Shown here: in pieces, positions 28,903 through 37,296 of the stretch
How positions within the stretch are numbered: the stretch's first letter is position 1
Layout: each line of letters begins with the position of its first letter
Source of the DNA: Candidatus Uhrbacteria bacterium
GTDB lineage: Bacteria; Patescibacteriota; Patescibacteriia; 2-12-FULL-60-25
Reading direction: 5' to 3'
NCBI GenBank assembly: GCA_020854265.1
Contig: JADZFU010000006.1
Location: forward strand, 30,548 to 94,547
DNA length: 64,000 bases
Made by a program: the position numbers and the translations under genes
Notes under the pieces: generated by a model
Told to the model about the DNA's origin: nothing
Databases searched by the model: none
The model's input: the letters and a program-made list of their open reading frames with translations, nothing else

Positions 28903-29358
28903 ATGAATGAATTCGAGACGTATGCCAAGGCCTTCGAGACGCAGGTCAGGGAATCCGGTCTCGCCTTCGAGCGCGATCCCGACACCCGGCATTTCACGCT
29001 GCAACGCGTGCCGTTCCAGCTCGATGACCCGTGCCGCCTGGAGTGGCATCACGATCCCGGCGAGTTCATGGTGGACCTGTCATTCTGGCATCACCAGAAT
29101 CCGACCTTCTGTCTGAGCCGTGTCCAGCTCGCGAGCCAGCCCGCCGACCACGTTTTCCTCTACTGGGATCTCGCGGACGCGACGATCGAACAGATGATCC
29201 CGCGCGAAGCTCGCGCATTCATGAAAGAGCTCGCCATCCGCGAGCCTCGCACGCGCTATCCTGTCCATCCGCAAGGATGCAGTCTCCTCTTGCGCCAGTT
29301 CATCAACCGATACAAGTCGATTCTCGCATCCGCTGCCCACCAAGGAGTCGTCCGATGA
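28903..29358 (+). CDS. Orphan protein, 151 aa, paralogue of 28286-28771
   Basis: GGCGG lies before the ATG. It shares with its upstream neighbour the LEW strand, the MVDLSFW/MNLYF strand, VQLA, FLYWDLAD, and the helix EARAFMKELAIREPR, ending RQFINRYKSIL. No catalytic motif. Its stop overlaps the start of the next gene (ATGA), so translation is coupled. Confidence 0.72.
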   Translation: MNEFETYAKAFETQVRESGLAFERDPDTRHFTLQRVPFQLDDPCRLEWHHDPGEFMVDLSFWHHQNPTFCLSRVQLASQPADHVFLYWDLADATIEQMIPREARAFMKELAIREPRTRYPVHPQGCSLLLRQFINRYKSILASAAHQGVVR

Positions 29359-29795
29359 AGGATTTGGAAAAAAAGATCCGTCGGCGCATCGAGCGCGCCG
29401 AGGCTCTGTCCGACAAGCCTGGCTTGTTTCGGAAGCTGGCCAAGGAGCTGCCGATGGGGGATGCAGCCATCCGCTCCGTTCTCTTCAAGGCCAAGCGCGG
29501 ATCCATCTACTGGGAGCTCGTCTTCGACAAGACGGGTGCAGTCATGGAGAGAGCACTCCTGTTCTCCTTCGACGACAACGGAATCGTCGGGATCCGTCAG
29601 TTGCGCGGCGGAGACAAGACCGATTTCCGTATCGAGAGCGATCTGAACTCGCCGGGCCGCAAGTTCGGCAAGTTCCTGCACAAGTTCGGCCTCAGCCGGC
29701 GCGTTCCGAAGTCCGTCACCAGCGTGATCGACGGGGACGTGAACAAGGCACGCGAGCGTCTGATCGTACGGTTCGTCGAGATGAACGAGTCTTGA
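29355..29795 (+). CDS. Orphan protein, 146 aa
   Basis: AAGGAG lies 8 nt before the ATG at 29355; an upstream extension of the frame is out of register with gene order. Basic N-terminus (KKIRRRIERAEALSDKPGLFRKL). Then a sheet (IYWELVFDKTGAVMERALLFSFDDNGIVG, given in part) and a helical end (KFGKFLHKFGLSRRVPKS ... ARERLIVRFVEM). The layout is that of the 28286/28903 pair. Its TGA overlaps the -35 of the next promoter. Confidence 0.7.
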   Translation: MKDLEKKIRRRIERAEALSDKPGLFRKLAKELPMGDAAIRSVLFKAKRGSIYWELVFDKTGAVMERALLFSFDDNGIVGIRQLRGGDKTDFRIESDLNSPGRKFGKFLHKFGLSRRVPKSVTSVIDGDVNKARERLIVRFVEMNES

Positions 29796-29820
29796 CGGAA
29801 TCGGAAAAATCCGATATCCT
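29792..29820 (+). promoter_or_regulatory. Promoter with inverted repeat in the spacer
   Basis: TTGACG, 17 nt, TATCCT. The spacer contains ATCGGA-aaaa-TCCGAT, a perfect 6-bp inverted repeat whose right arm touches the -10, so it could be an operator. Confidence 0.65.
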
Positions 29821-29855
29821 GCATGAACCTCTTTTCACAGAAAGGTCGCTCCGAA

Positions 29856-30059
29856 ATGGCACGTAGACCCCTGCCCGGATCCCGCGTCAGCCACTCCGAC
29901 ATCGACGATCTCGAGGCCGCCCACGGCGTCGAGATCCCGTTCCGCCGCTCGACTCCGCCCCCGCCCGCTCCGGCGAATGCCGGCAAGTCCATCGACCAGA
30001 TCGCGAGCGAGGTCGACACCAACGAGAAGTACCGTCAGCCCTCGCGAAGCGGGTTCTGA
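29856..30059 (+). CDS. Small orphan, 67 aa
   Basis: The start at 29856 is preceded by GAAAGG; an in-frame ATG at 29823 would lie only 2 nt after the -10 and is less likely. Pro-rich middle (STPPPPAPAN), probably disordered, followed by a short helix (IDQIASEV). It resembles its downstream neighbour only in composition. Unknown function. Confidence 0.55.
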   Translation: MARRPLPGSRVSHSDIDDLEAAHGVEIPFRRSTPPPPAPANAGKSIDQIASEVDTNEKYRQPSRSGF

Positions 30060-30060
30060 C

Positions 30061-30342
30061 ATGGCCGACTCCAAGCCCGCCCCGCCCCAAGAAGAGGTCG
30101 AGCGGGTCTCGGATCCGCCGCCCATGCCCGGCCGAAGCCTCTACCCAGCTTCGCCGAGCGGCGAGTTTCTCGCCACGCGCACGCCAAGCGACTCGCCCCG
30201 CATCCCGCCCTACGGGATGTGCCAGCTTCCGGAAATCGGAGGCGTGGATCCTCCTCCGGAGCCTTCGCCGAGCGAGCCGCCCGATGATGTGATGGTCAGG
30301 CCCAGCCTGATCGGGGAGCTCATGCGTCAAGCCAAGAAGTAG
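30061..30342 (+). CDS. Small Pro-rich orphan, 93 aa
   Basis: It starts 1 nt after the previous stop. About one residue in five is Pro (PPPMPGRSLYP, VDPPPEPSPSEPP), with Ser and Glu, so it is likely disordered, with a short C-terminal helix (SLIGELMRQAKK). No domain recognised. A terminator follows. Confidence 0.55.
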   Translation: MADSKPAPPQEEVERVSDPPPMPGRSLYPASPSGEFLATRTPSDSPRIPPYGMCQLPEIGGVDPPPEPSPSEPPDDVMVRPSLIGELMRQAKK

Positions 30343-30347
30343 TTCTT

Positions 30348-30386
30348 CCCGGTCCGACAGCCCTTGTCGGACCGGGTTTCTTTTTG
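30348..30386 (+). terminator. Intrinsic terminator
   Basis: Stem CCCGGTCCGACA/TGTCGGACCGGG (12 bp, 5-nt loop) then TTTCTTTTTG. Confidence 0.92.
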
Positions 30387-30400
30387 TATGAAGGATGCGC

Positions 30401-30844
30401 ATGAAACGCGTGTTCACGGTTTCCGCTTTTCTCATCAGCAATGATGAATCGGAGCCGCGCGTCTTGCTCCGGCTTCATCCCAAGCTCGGCCGCTGGATTC
30501 AGCCTGGCGGCCACATCGAGCCTGATCAGGATCCGATCACGGCTTTGATCGCCGAGTTCAAAGAAGAGGTCGGTATCGACCTTTCGTCATGCTTCATATT
30601 GCCGCTGGAGCGGGATCGCGTTCAGGTCCTGCCGCTGCCTGCGCATATGACATCCATCCGTATGCCGGCTGGTAAGCCGAATCCCGGGGACCCCGAACAT
30701 TTCATGATCGACATGGCATATGTCATCCATGCGCCGCATCAAAGCGTGCGGCAAGGGGTATCCGCCCAATGGTTCCGCAAGGATCAACTCGCGGATTATC
30801 CTATGCCGGAAGATGTCCGTACCTTCCTGAACGGAGCCATGTAA
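30401..30844 (+). CDS. Nudix hydrolase, degenerate box
   Basis: 147 aa. AAGGA lies 5 nt before the ATG at 30401 (another in-frame ATG is at 30395). The Nudix box reads GGHIEPDQDP ... AEFKEEVGI. The two Glu of the EE pair and the preceding Glu that bind Mg are kept, but the canonical Glu after G-x5 is Gln and the Arg of R-E is Ala. It may hydrolyse a nucleoside diphosphate derivative, or may have lost activity. No separate promoter is evident after the terminator. Confidence 0.8.
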   Translation: MKRVFTVSAFLISNDESEPRVLLRLHPKLGRWIQPGGHIEPDQDPITALIAEFKEEVGIDLSSCFILPLERDRVQVLPLPAHMTSIRMPAGKPNPGDPEHFMIDMAYVIHAPHQSVRQGVSAQWFRKDQLADYPMPEDVRTFLNGAM

Positions 30845-31509
30845 TGCTCCCGCTCGAGCAGTACCAACTCGACATTCTGCTCGAAGAAAAAGCCGGTATG
30901 CTCGAATGCATGCTCGGTCCATTTATCAAGAACGACGGCGACTCCGGTGCCTATGACACCGACACCGGCCGCGCCATGGGCGTGAATGCCGGTCATCCGG
31001 AATGGTATAGCGTAAGCACCTTGCTGACCGTGAATACCAAAAAACATATCGTGAAAATCCGGTATTCCGTATCGGACGATACGGAAGCTTGGATCGATCC
31101 GGGGGATTGGGATGATGGCGAGATAATCACGCCTGAGGACTACGAGGAAATCTGCAAAACAGACATCCTCTATTTCCAGGCCAATAATCCCGATCAGCTC
31201 CGCTTGCCCTTTCCGCCTACTCAATCGGCTCTACGGTTCCCGCATCCATTGGATGAGCCGATCCCGCCTATACCCATGGCGATCGATTATCCCACCGAGT
31301 ACTTCCACATCATCATTCGCTACTCGGCAGTCACGAACTCCTGGTCCATCAAATGGGAAGGGAGTCTCAGGATAGATTTGGCCCAGGAAAGGAAGCTCCT
31401 TGTCCCGCTTGGTCTTCTCAATAGCGGCGACAAAATCGAAGAAGACTTCGCCCTCAATTACGTCCGTGATTTTCTAAAAATCATCGAACGCGAACGCTTT
31501 CGTCCCTGA
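30844..31509 (+). CDS. Orphan protein, 221 aa
   Basis: The start overlaps the Nudix stop (TAATG), so translation is coupled. Acidic and Pro-rich in the middle (RLPFPPTQSALRFPHPLDEP). The last 80 residues (FHIIIRYSAVTNSWSIKWEGS ... ERKLLVPLGLL ... NYVRDFLKI) resemble the end of the protein at 27802-28266. No known domain. Confidence 0.68.
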   Translation: MLPLEQYQLDILLEEKAGMLECMLGPFIKNDGDSGAYDTDTGRAMGVNAGHPEWYSVSTLLTVNTKKHIVKIRYSVSDDTEAWIDPGDWDDGEIITPEDYEEICKTDILYFQANNPDQLRLPFPPTQSALRFPHPLDEPIPPIPMAIDYPTEYFHIIIRYSAVTNSWSIKWEGSLRIDLAQERKLLVPLGLLNSGDKIEEDFALNYVRDFLKIIERERFRP

Positions 31510-31510
31510 A

Positions 31511-31536
31511 ACCCCGCGAGAATACGCGGGGTTTTT
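31511..31536 (+). terminator. Intrinsic terminator
   Basis: Stem ACCCCGCG/CGCGGGGT (8 bp, 6-nt loop), then TTTTCGTTTC, just before the hrcA promoter. Confidence 0.85.
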
Positions 31537-31542
31537 CGTTTC

Positions 31543-31577
31543 TTGACGCATTAGCACTCTCTGTTTTAGACTGCCAA
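31543..31577 (+). promoter_or_regulatory. hrcA promoter with CIRCE operator
   Basis: TTGACG (31543-31548), 17 nt, TTAGAC (31566-31571). The CIRCE element TTAGCACTC-N9-GACTGCCAA lies at 31551-31577; its left arm is perfect and its right arm matches 7 of 9. It covers the spacer and -10 and ends 2 nt before the start codon, so bound HrcA would block RNA polymerase. The transcript would be leaderless or nearly so. Confidence 0.85.
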
Positions 31578-31579
31578 TT

Positions 31580-32257
31580 ATGGATTTAACTCCCGAACAG
31601 CTCCTGCGGCTTGTTCTGCAGGAATATATCGAGACCGCGGCACCGGTCGGCTCCCAATACTTGGTCGAGCGCTACACTCTGGGCATTAGTCCCGCTACGG
31701 TCCGCAACTGGTTCGCCGAGCTCGATGAGCTTGGCCTGCTCGAGCAGCCGCATACCTCGGGCGGACGCATCCCGACCGAAGCCGCCTTCAAGCAGTATGT
31801 AGAGCAGGGGCTTGTGCCAAAGCCGGCCGGCAAGCGTTCGCGCGAACGGTTGGTCGCCGCCGCCCGCTACTCGCACGATGAACGTCTCAAATCTATTGCC
31901 CGCGAATTATCCGAGCTGACCGGTCTCACGGCAATCGTCGCCTACGAAGGCACCGACACGTATTACACGGGACTTTCCAAACTCTTGGCCCAGCCGGAGT
32001 TCCGCGATTGGCAGAGTGTCGTCCATCTCACCAAGCTGCTCGACCAGCTCGACCAAACTCTTGCCGGTCTCCGCCGCATCCGGTTCGACGAACCGCTCGT
32101 CCTGCTCGGAAAAGACTGCCCCTTCGGTCCCGACTGCTCGCTTCTCGTTGCGAGAGGCCCGCATGGCGAACTCATCGGCCTACTCGGACCGATCCGCATG
32201 GAATACCAAGAAGCCATGTCCCATCTTATTTCCGCTCTTGATGCCTTGAACTCATAA
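31580..32257 (+). CDS. hrcA: Heat-inducible transcription repressor HrcA (short form)
   Basis: 225 aa, against about 340 in most bacteria. The N-terminal winged helix is intact (LVLQEYIETAAPVGSQYL, SPATVRNWFAELDELGLL, TSGGRIPTEAAFKQYV). The GAF-like middle and the dimerising insert are strongly shortened. It represses chaperone operons through CIRCE, with GroEL as the folding sensor. Both a CIRCE upstream of itself and one upstream of groES are in this window, so the regulon is visible. Confidence 0.9.
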   Translation: MDLTPEQLLRLVLQEYIETAAPVGSQYLVERYTLGISPATVRNWFAELDELGLLEQPHTSGGRIPTEAAFKQYVEQGLVPKPAGKRSRERLVAAARYSHDERLKSIARELSELTGLTAIVAYEGTDTYYTGLSKLLAQPEFRDWQSVVHLTKLLDQLDQTLAGLRRIRFDEPLVLLGKDCPFGPDCSLLVARGPHGELIGLLGPIRMEYQEAMSHLISALDALNS

Positions 32258-32260
32258 TCT

Positions 32261-32722
32261 ATGGATGACCTCACAATCGAACCCTGCGCCAAGTGCGACG
32301 AATATCTCTCCGGATGGAAACGCGCGCAGGCCGACTACCAAAATCTGAAAAAAGACACGGAGCGGGAAAAGTCGGAGTATGCCAAGTATGCCAATGAGCG
32401 TCTCTTGTCCGACCTCCTTCCGGCTCTCGACCAATTTGCACTCGCGCTCCAGCACATACCGTCCGAGGATGCCGACCAAAAATCCTGGAATAACTGGTTA
32501 ACCGGCATCAAGGCAGTACAGTCGCTCTGGGAACAGGCCGCCAAGGCACAAGGCCTCGAACGCATCGACGCATCAGGAGTCTTTGATCCTCAAAAACACG
32601 AAGCCGTTGGATCAGAAGAGGCTGAAGGAAAAGAAAGCGGCTCCATTATCCGCGTCATGCAGGAGGGGTGGAGTCTCAATGGAAAAATAATCCGACCTGC
32701 AAAAGTCATCATTGCAAAATAA
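32261..32722 (+). CDS. grpE: Nucleotide exchange factor GrpE (short form)
   Basis: 153 aa. It releases ADP from DnaK. It lacks the long acidic N-terminal tail and starts with a CAKC pair, then [18 protein letters not shown], the long helix. The C-terminal beta wing has HEAVGSEE and [24 protein letters not shown]. 3 nt after hrcA, no SD. Confidence 0.92.
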   Translation: MDDLTIEPCAKCDEYLSGWKRAQADYQNLKKDTEREKSEYAKYANERLLSDLLPALDQFALALQHIPSEDADQKSWNNWLTGIKAVQSLWEQAAKAQGLERIDASGVFDPQKHEAVGSEEAEGKESGSIIRVMQEGWSLNGKIIRPAKVIIAK

Positions 32723-32726
32723 TCCT

Positions 32727-34604
32727 ATGTCTAAAATTCTTGGAATCGATCTTGGAACAACCAACTCTTGTTTTGCCATCGTCGAAGGCGGCCAGCCGAA
32801 AGTATTAGAAAACGCCGAAGGCGCCCGCACCACGCCGTCCGTTGTTGCTATCACAAAGACTGGAGAAAAGCTTGCCGGCCAGGTCGCCAAACGCCAAGGC
32901 GTCGTGAATCCGGAGAATACGCTCTTCTCGGTCAAGCGTCTCATCGGCCGCCGCTGGGATGATGCCGAGGTACAGCGCGACTTGAAATTACTGCCGTACA
33001 AAGTCGTCAAAAACGGCGATGCAGTCCGCGTAGTCATGGGCGGCAAGGAGTACGCACCGGAAGAAATCTCGGCCATGGTCTTGCAAAAGCTGAAAGCGGA
33101 TGCCGAAGCCCGCATCGGCGAAAAAATCACCGAAGCAGTCATCACGGTTCCGGCGTATTTTGACGATTCCCAGCGCCAAGCCACAAAGATCGCAGGCGAA
33201 ATCGCCGGCTTGAATGTCCGTCGTATTATCAATGAGCCGACCGCTGCCGCATTGGCTTACGGATTTGACCGCAAAAAGGATGAAAAGATCGTCGTCTACG
33301 ATTTGGGCGGCGGTACTTTCGATGTCTCCGTGCTCGAAGTCGCTTATGATGCCGCAGCTTCGCAAAACACCATCGAAGTGCGCGCAACCAATGGCGATAC
33401 GCATCTCGGCGGCGACGATTTTGACCAGCGCATCATCGGCTGGATCATCGATGAATTCAAAAAATCCGAAGGAGTAGATCTCTCCAATGACAAGCTTGCG
33501 CTCCAGCGCATCAAGGATGCGGCCGAGAAAGCCAAAATCGAGCTTTCGTCCGCCATGGAGACGGAGATCAACCAGCCATTCATCACCTCCGATGCATCAG
33601 GACCGAAACATATGCTCATCAAGCTTTCGCGCGCCAAGCTCGAACAGCTTGTTGGAGATTTGGTCGAAAAATCCCTCGAACCGTGCAAAAAGGCGCTCGC
33701 AGATGCCAAGCTTTCCACCTCGGATATCCAAGAAGTGATTCTCGTCGGCGGAATGACGCGCATGCCGCTGGTCATTTCCACGGTTGAAAAGTTCTTCGGT
33801 AAAAAAGCCAATGCCTCGGTAAATCCGGACGAAGTCGTAGCCATCGGCGCTGCCATTCAAGCCGGAAACTTGCAGGGCGATATCAAGGGCGAGCTGCTTC
33901 TCTTGGATGTGACGCCGCTCTCTCTCGGAATTGAAACGCTCGGCGGCGTAATGACCAAGGTCATTGAGCGTAATACCACCATCCCGACGTCCAAATCCCA
34001 GATTTTCTCGACGGCAGCTGACAGCCAGCCATCGGTTGAAGTCCACGTATTGCAGGGCGAGCGCGAAATGGCTGCTGACAACAAATCCCTCGGTCGCTTT
34101 ACGCTCTCCGGCATCCCGCCAGCTCCGCGCGGCGTCCCGCAAATCGAAGTCACCTTCGATATTGATGCCAATGGCATCCTCAATGTGAAGGCCAAAGACA
34201 AAGCCACCGGCAAAGAGCAGGTGATTACCATCACCGCCTCGACCAATATCGACAAAGGCGAAGTCGAACGCATGAAAAAAGAAGCCGAGGCTAATGCCGA
34301 GACCGACAAGAAGCGTCGCGAATCCGTCGAAATCAAAAACATGGCCGAAACCATGGTTTACACCACGGAAAAGATGATGAAGGAGGCCGAAGGCAAGGTA
34401 AAAGACGAGGACAAAAAGTCGGTCGAAGAAAAGCTCGCCGCTCTCAAGGCCTTGAAAGACAGCGAAGATCTCGAAGCCATCAAAAAAGCCGCGGATGAGC
34501 TCGCCACCGAAGCGCAAAAAGTCGGAGCGGCCTTGTATCAAACCCGTCCCGAAGCCGAAGTCCCGGCTTCAGACAAGCCCGAAGAGCCGAAAGCTGAAAA
34601 CTAA
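32727..34604 (+). CDS. dnaK: Chaperone DnaK (Hsp70)
   Basis: 625 aa, full length. [16 protein letters not shown] at the N-terminus, phosphate loop [15 protein letters not shown], adenosine motif [12 protein letters not shown], and substrate domain [20 protein letters not shown]. The C-terminal lid is short of the usual Gly-rich tail and ends Glu/Lys-rich. Start at 32727 ([10 protein letters not shown]). Co-transcribed with grpE. Confidence 0.98.
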   Translation: MSKILGIDLGTTNSCFAIVEGGQPKVLENAEGARTTPSVVAITKTGEKLAGQVAKRQGVVNPENTLFSVKRLIGRRWDDAEVQRDLKLLPYKVVKNGDAVRVVMGGKEYAPEEISAMVLQKLKADAEARIGEKITEAVITVPAYFDDSQRQATKIAGEIAGLNVRRIINEPTAAALAYGFDRKKDEKIVVYDLGGGTFDVSVLEVAYDAAASQNTIEVRATNGDTHLGGDDFDQRIIGWIIDEFKKSEGVDLSNDKLALQRIKDAAEKAKIELSSAMETEINQPFITSDASGPKHMLIKLSRAKLEQLVGDLVEKSLEPCKKALADAKLSTSDIQEVILVGGMTRMPLVISTVEKFFGKKANASVNPDEVVAIGAAIQAGNLQGDIKGELLLLDVTPLSLGIETLGGVMTKVIERNTTIPTSKSQIFSTAADSQPSVEVHVLQGEREMAADNKSLGRFTLSGIPPAPRGVPQIEVTFDIDANGILNVKAKDKATGKEQVITITASTNIDKGEVERMKKEAEANAETDKKRRESVEIKNMAETMVYTTEKMMKEAEGKVKDEDKKSVEEKLAALKALKDSEDLEAIKKAADELATEAQKVGAALYQTRPEAEVPASDKPEEPKAEN

Positions 34605-34628
34605 TCACTGACAACTGATCGCCACGAT

Positions 34629-34895
34629 ATGTCCCAACCTCAACCCATGCAGGTCAATGCCCGTCCGGAAGATTTGAAAGGCCAATACGCCAATATCGTT
34701 TCCGTGACGTCGCAGGAACGCGATGTGGTGATCGATTTCATGGCCCATACCGGCAATACCGGTGCCCAGCCGCAGGCCCAGCTTGTCTCGCGCATGTATC
34801 TGAACCACTTCACGGCCAAGGAGCTTGCAGAAATCATCCAAAAGACGCTCACGGAATGGGAAAAGAAGCGCTACGAATTGCCGGAGAAGAAATAA
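34629..34895 (+). CDS. DUF3467 family protein
   Basis: 88 aa. LKGQYANIVSVTSQERDVVIDFM and QLVSRMYLNHFTAKELAEII match the DUF3467 pattern of small sheet-helix proteins of unknown role. It lies between dnaK and dnaJ and abuts dnaJ directly, so it would be expressed with the heat-shock operon. A chaperone link is inferred from position only. Confidence 0.8.
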   Translation: MSQPQPMQVNARPEDLKGQYANIVSVTSQERDVVIDFMAHTGNTGAQPQAQLVSRMYLNHFTAKELAEIIQKTLTEWEKKRYELPEKK

Positions 34896-35975
34896 ATGCC
34901 CAAAGACTACTACTCCATACTCGGAGTTTCGAAGAGTGCATCAGCCGACGAAATCAAAAAAGCGTTTCGTCGTCTGGCTCATGAACATCACCCCGACAAA
35001 GGCGGTGATGCTTCGAAATTCAAGGACATCAACGAGGCTTATCAAGTCTTGGGCGACGAAAAAAAGCGCCAGCTCTTTGACCAGGGAGTTGATCCCAATG
35101 CGCAGGGCTTTCCGGGCGGCGGATTCGGAGGAGGGTTCGGTGGTTTCGATTTCGGCGGAGGCGTGAATATCAACATGGATGACTTTGACTTCGGCGATGT
35201 GCTTGGAGAAATGTTCGGTTTTGCCGGAGGCAGGGGAGGGCGCCGCGAAAAACGCGGGGCCAATATCGAGGTCGATGTCGATCTTTCATTCCGCGAATCG
35301 GTATTTGGCGCCGACAAGCAAATCCGTCTCGAGCGCCAGCGGACATGTACAAAATGCAAAGGCGATGGCGCCGAGCCGGGGACAAAATTGGTCGAGTGCG
35401 GCAAATGCCATGGCTCCGGGCAGATCAAGCAGAGCCAGCGCACCATGTTTGGCACATTCCAAAGCGTCACCAGCTGTCCCGATTGTCAGGGGAAGGGCAA
35501 AAAACCGGAAAAGCCCTGCACGGTTTGCCGTGGATACGGAGTTGAACGGCTCAAGCAGGACGTCTCCATCCGCATTCCGTCCGGAGTGGATGACCAAAAC
35601 ATGCTGCAAGTTTCCGGAGAAGGCGAATCGCCCATTGGCGGCGGTCGTCCGGGGGATTTATTCGTACGCGTGCACGTCACAAAAGATCCGCACTTCACCC
35701 GCGAGGGAAATGATATCGTGAGCGAGCTCGCCGTACCGTTTTCCCTGCTCGCGCTGGGCGGTTCCATCGACATTCCGACCATCGACGGACCGGAATCCGT
35801 CCGCGTATCTGAATCCACGCCCGACGGCACAAAGCTCACCATCCGCGGCAAAGGTATTCCGTATTCCTCCGGCTCTCGCGGCAGCCATATCGTCCGTCTC
35901 GTTACGGATGTTCCTCGCCGTCTATCCAAAGAACAAAAGCAAGTTTTGGAACAATTGAAAGAAAAAGGGCTATAA
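34896..35975 (+). CDS. dnaJ: Co-chaperone DnaJ (Hsp40)
   Basis: 359 aa. J domain at 1-70 with the HPD motif (residues 32-34), a Gly/Phe-rich linker (75-120), and four CxxCxGxG zinc repeats (CTKCKGDG, CGKCHGSG, CPDCQGKG, CTVCRGYG). The C-terminal substrate domains end in KQVLEQLKEKGL. It stimulates DnaK ATPase and delivers clients. Start directly after DUF3467. Confidence 0.97.
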   Translation: MPKDYYSILGVSKSASADEIKKAFRRLAHEHHPDKGGDASKFKDINEAYQVLGDEKKRQLFDQGVDPNAQGFPGGGFGGGFGGFDFGGGVNINMDDFDFGDVLGEMFGFAGGRGGRREKRGANIEVDVDLSFRESVFGADKQIRLERQRTCTKCKGDGAEPGTKLVECGKCHGSGQIKQSQRTMFGTFQSVTSCPDCQGKGKKPEKPCTVCRGYGVERLKQDVSIRIPSGVDDQNMLQVSGEGESPIGGGRPGDLFVRVHVTKDPHFTREGNDIVSELAVPFSLLALGGSIDIPTIDGPESVRVSESTPDGTKLTIRGKGIPYSSGSRGSHIVRLVTDVPRRLSKEQKQVLEQLKEKGL

Positions 35976-35982
35976 TAGTCCA

Positions 35983-36489
35983 GTGAACTTCACTTGGGAT
36001 ATCTGGCTCTTTCTCGGCTTGATTGTCGGTGGCCTTGTGTATGGGTTTGCCGTTGGACGCGACCGCGCGCTCACTGTCCTGATTTCCACGTATGTTGCTC
36101 TGGCTGTAGTCACCAATGCACCGATCCTTGGCCGTTTGAATGCTGCATTCGGCGCCCTTCATCCGACCTTGCAGTTTGCTTGGTTCGTATTCCTTTTTGG
36201 ATTCGTTTTCGTGGTGATGTGGCGCAGCCAGCTCATGCGTTCGCTTGCCCGTGACAGGGGAGCATGGTGGGAGGCGGCGCTCTTTAGCGTGATGCAAGTC
36301 GGGCTTACCGCCAGTGCAACTCTCTATCTTTTGCCGGCCGAAATTACCAATTCGTTTTCGCCAATATTCCGAGAAACCTTTTCCGGCGAAATAGGACGCT
36401 CGTTTTGGCTGATCGCGCCTATCGTATTCCTAGCCGTCCTCGGAGCATCATCTGCGGTCGAGGATGAAGACGAGGAAGACGAGGAATAG
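35983..36489 (+). CDS. Four-helix membrane protein, GTG start
   Basis: 168 aa, not recognised. About four to five hydrophobic segments (IWLFLGLIVGGLVYGFAV, LTVLISTYVALAVV, FAWFVFLFGFVFVVMW, FWLIAPIVFLAVLGA) and a very acidic tail (EDEDEEDEE). TATAAT at 35971-35976 ends 6 nt before the GTG and overlaps the dnaJ stop, so a leaderless transcript is likely. Confidence 0.75.
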   Translation: MNFTWDIWLFLGLIVGGLVYGFAVGRDRALTVLISTYVALAVVTNAPILGRLNAAFGALHPTLQFAWFVFLFGFVFVVMWRSQLMRSLARDRGAWWEAALFSVMQVGLTASATLYLLPAEITNSFSPIFRETFSGEIGRSFWLIAPIVFLAVLGASSAVEDEDEEDEE

Positions 36490-36490
36490 T

Positions 36491-37294
36491 ATGCAGATGA
36501 AATGCAGCGAGTACCGGCAGAAACTTGAGAGCATCAAGTCGGATGTTGAATATGCAAAACGTTTGATCGAGGATTTCAAAAAGACGGGCGTCGAGGAGGA
36601 AGAGAGCATCCTCTGGGTCATACAGAATATCGAAAACAGTGCGAGCTGGTTCCGGGAAAAACTGACAACATCAAGCGAGCAGGAAGCGCAAGAAATCATG
36701 GGGGATACCCATTTTATCGGAACAAAAATTGCAGAAAAAATATTCGGCGGATCAAAACCGTTCGAACCTCGTATTCCGTTTTCACGTGCCGAACTCATGG
36801 AAGCAAAAATGGAAGGAAAGATCTTGCTGTACCGTCCGAGCTACACCATGCGCGGTCCGCCGATGACCATTGAAGGCATGATCACCAATATCCAATTTAA
36901 TGATCCAAGCGTGAACGCGGATTTTTTTAATGGAAATCATGTTTTTAATTTAACGGAGATGCTGAACATGGCTCGGCGGGGGTCGATAAATCCATCAGGC
37001 ATAGAAAAGTCCAGCTGGAACTTGTTAGAATTTCATGAGAGCGGAACACGCGAAGAGGCAGTCAAGAAAGGGGCCATCCCTTCGGCCGCGGAGGTATTCT
37101 ACGACTTGCTAAGCGCAAAAAAGCTTACGGAGATGCTGCTCGAACAGAATCAAAAAATTGTTTGGGTTTCGGTGCCTCGGACGACGATGCGTTTGGCAAA
37201 GGATGGAAGCGGAGTACTCGCACTCGTGACTGCTCCGAGAGCTGACGAGGAAAGGTATTCGTACTACACCTGCGAATCGCGGGAAGTTGATTAA
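36491..37294 (+). CDS. Unknown protein, tandem paralogue 1
   Basis: 267 aa, soluble. Start at 36491, 1 nt after the previous stop. N-terminal coiled coil (residues 1-60), then a conserved block shared with the next gene: REKLTT-x3-QEA-x-EI, FIG-x-K-x-A, and R-x-ELMEAK-x2-GKIL-x-YRP. The second half differs. No known domain. It precedes a sigma-factor gene and the anaerobic ribonucleotide reductase genes; any link is guesswork. Confidence 0.7.
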   Translation: MQMKCSEYRQKLESIKSDVEYAKRLIEDFKKTGVEEEESILWVIQNIENSASWFREKLTTSSEQEAQEIMGDTHFIGTKIAEKIFGGSKPFEPRIPFSRAELMEAKMEGKILLYRPSYTMRGPPMTIEGMITNIQFNDPSVNADFFNGNHVFNLTEMLNMARRGSINPSGIEKSSWNLLEFHESGTREEAVKKGAIPSAAEVFYDLLSAKKLTEMLLEQNQKIVWVSVPRTTMRLAKDGSGVLALVTAPRADEERYSYYTCESREVD

Positions 37295-37296
37295 CT

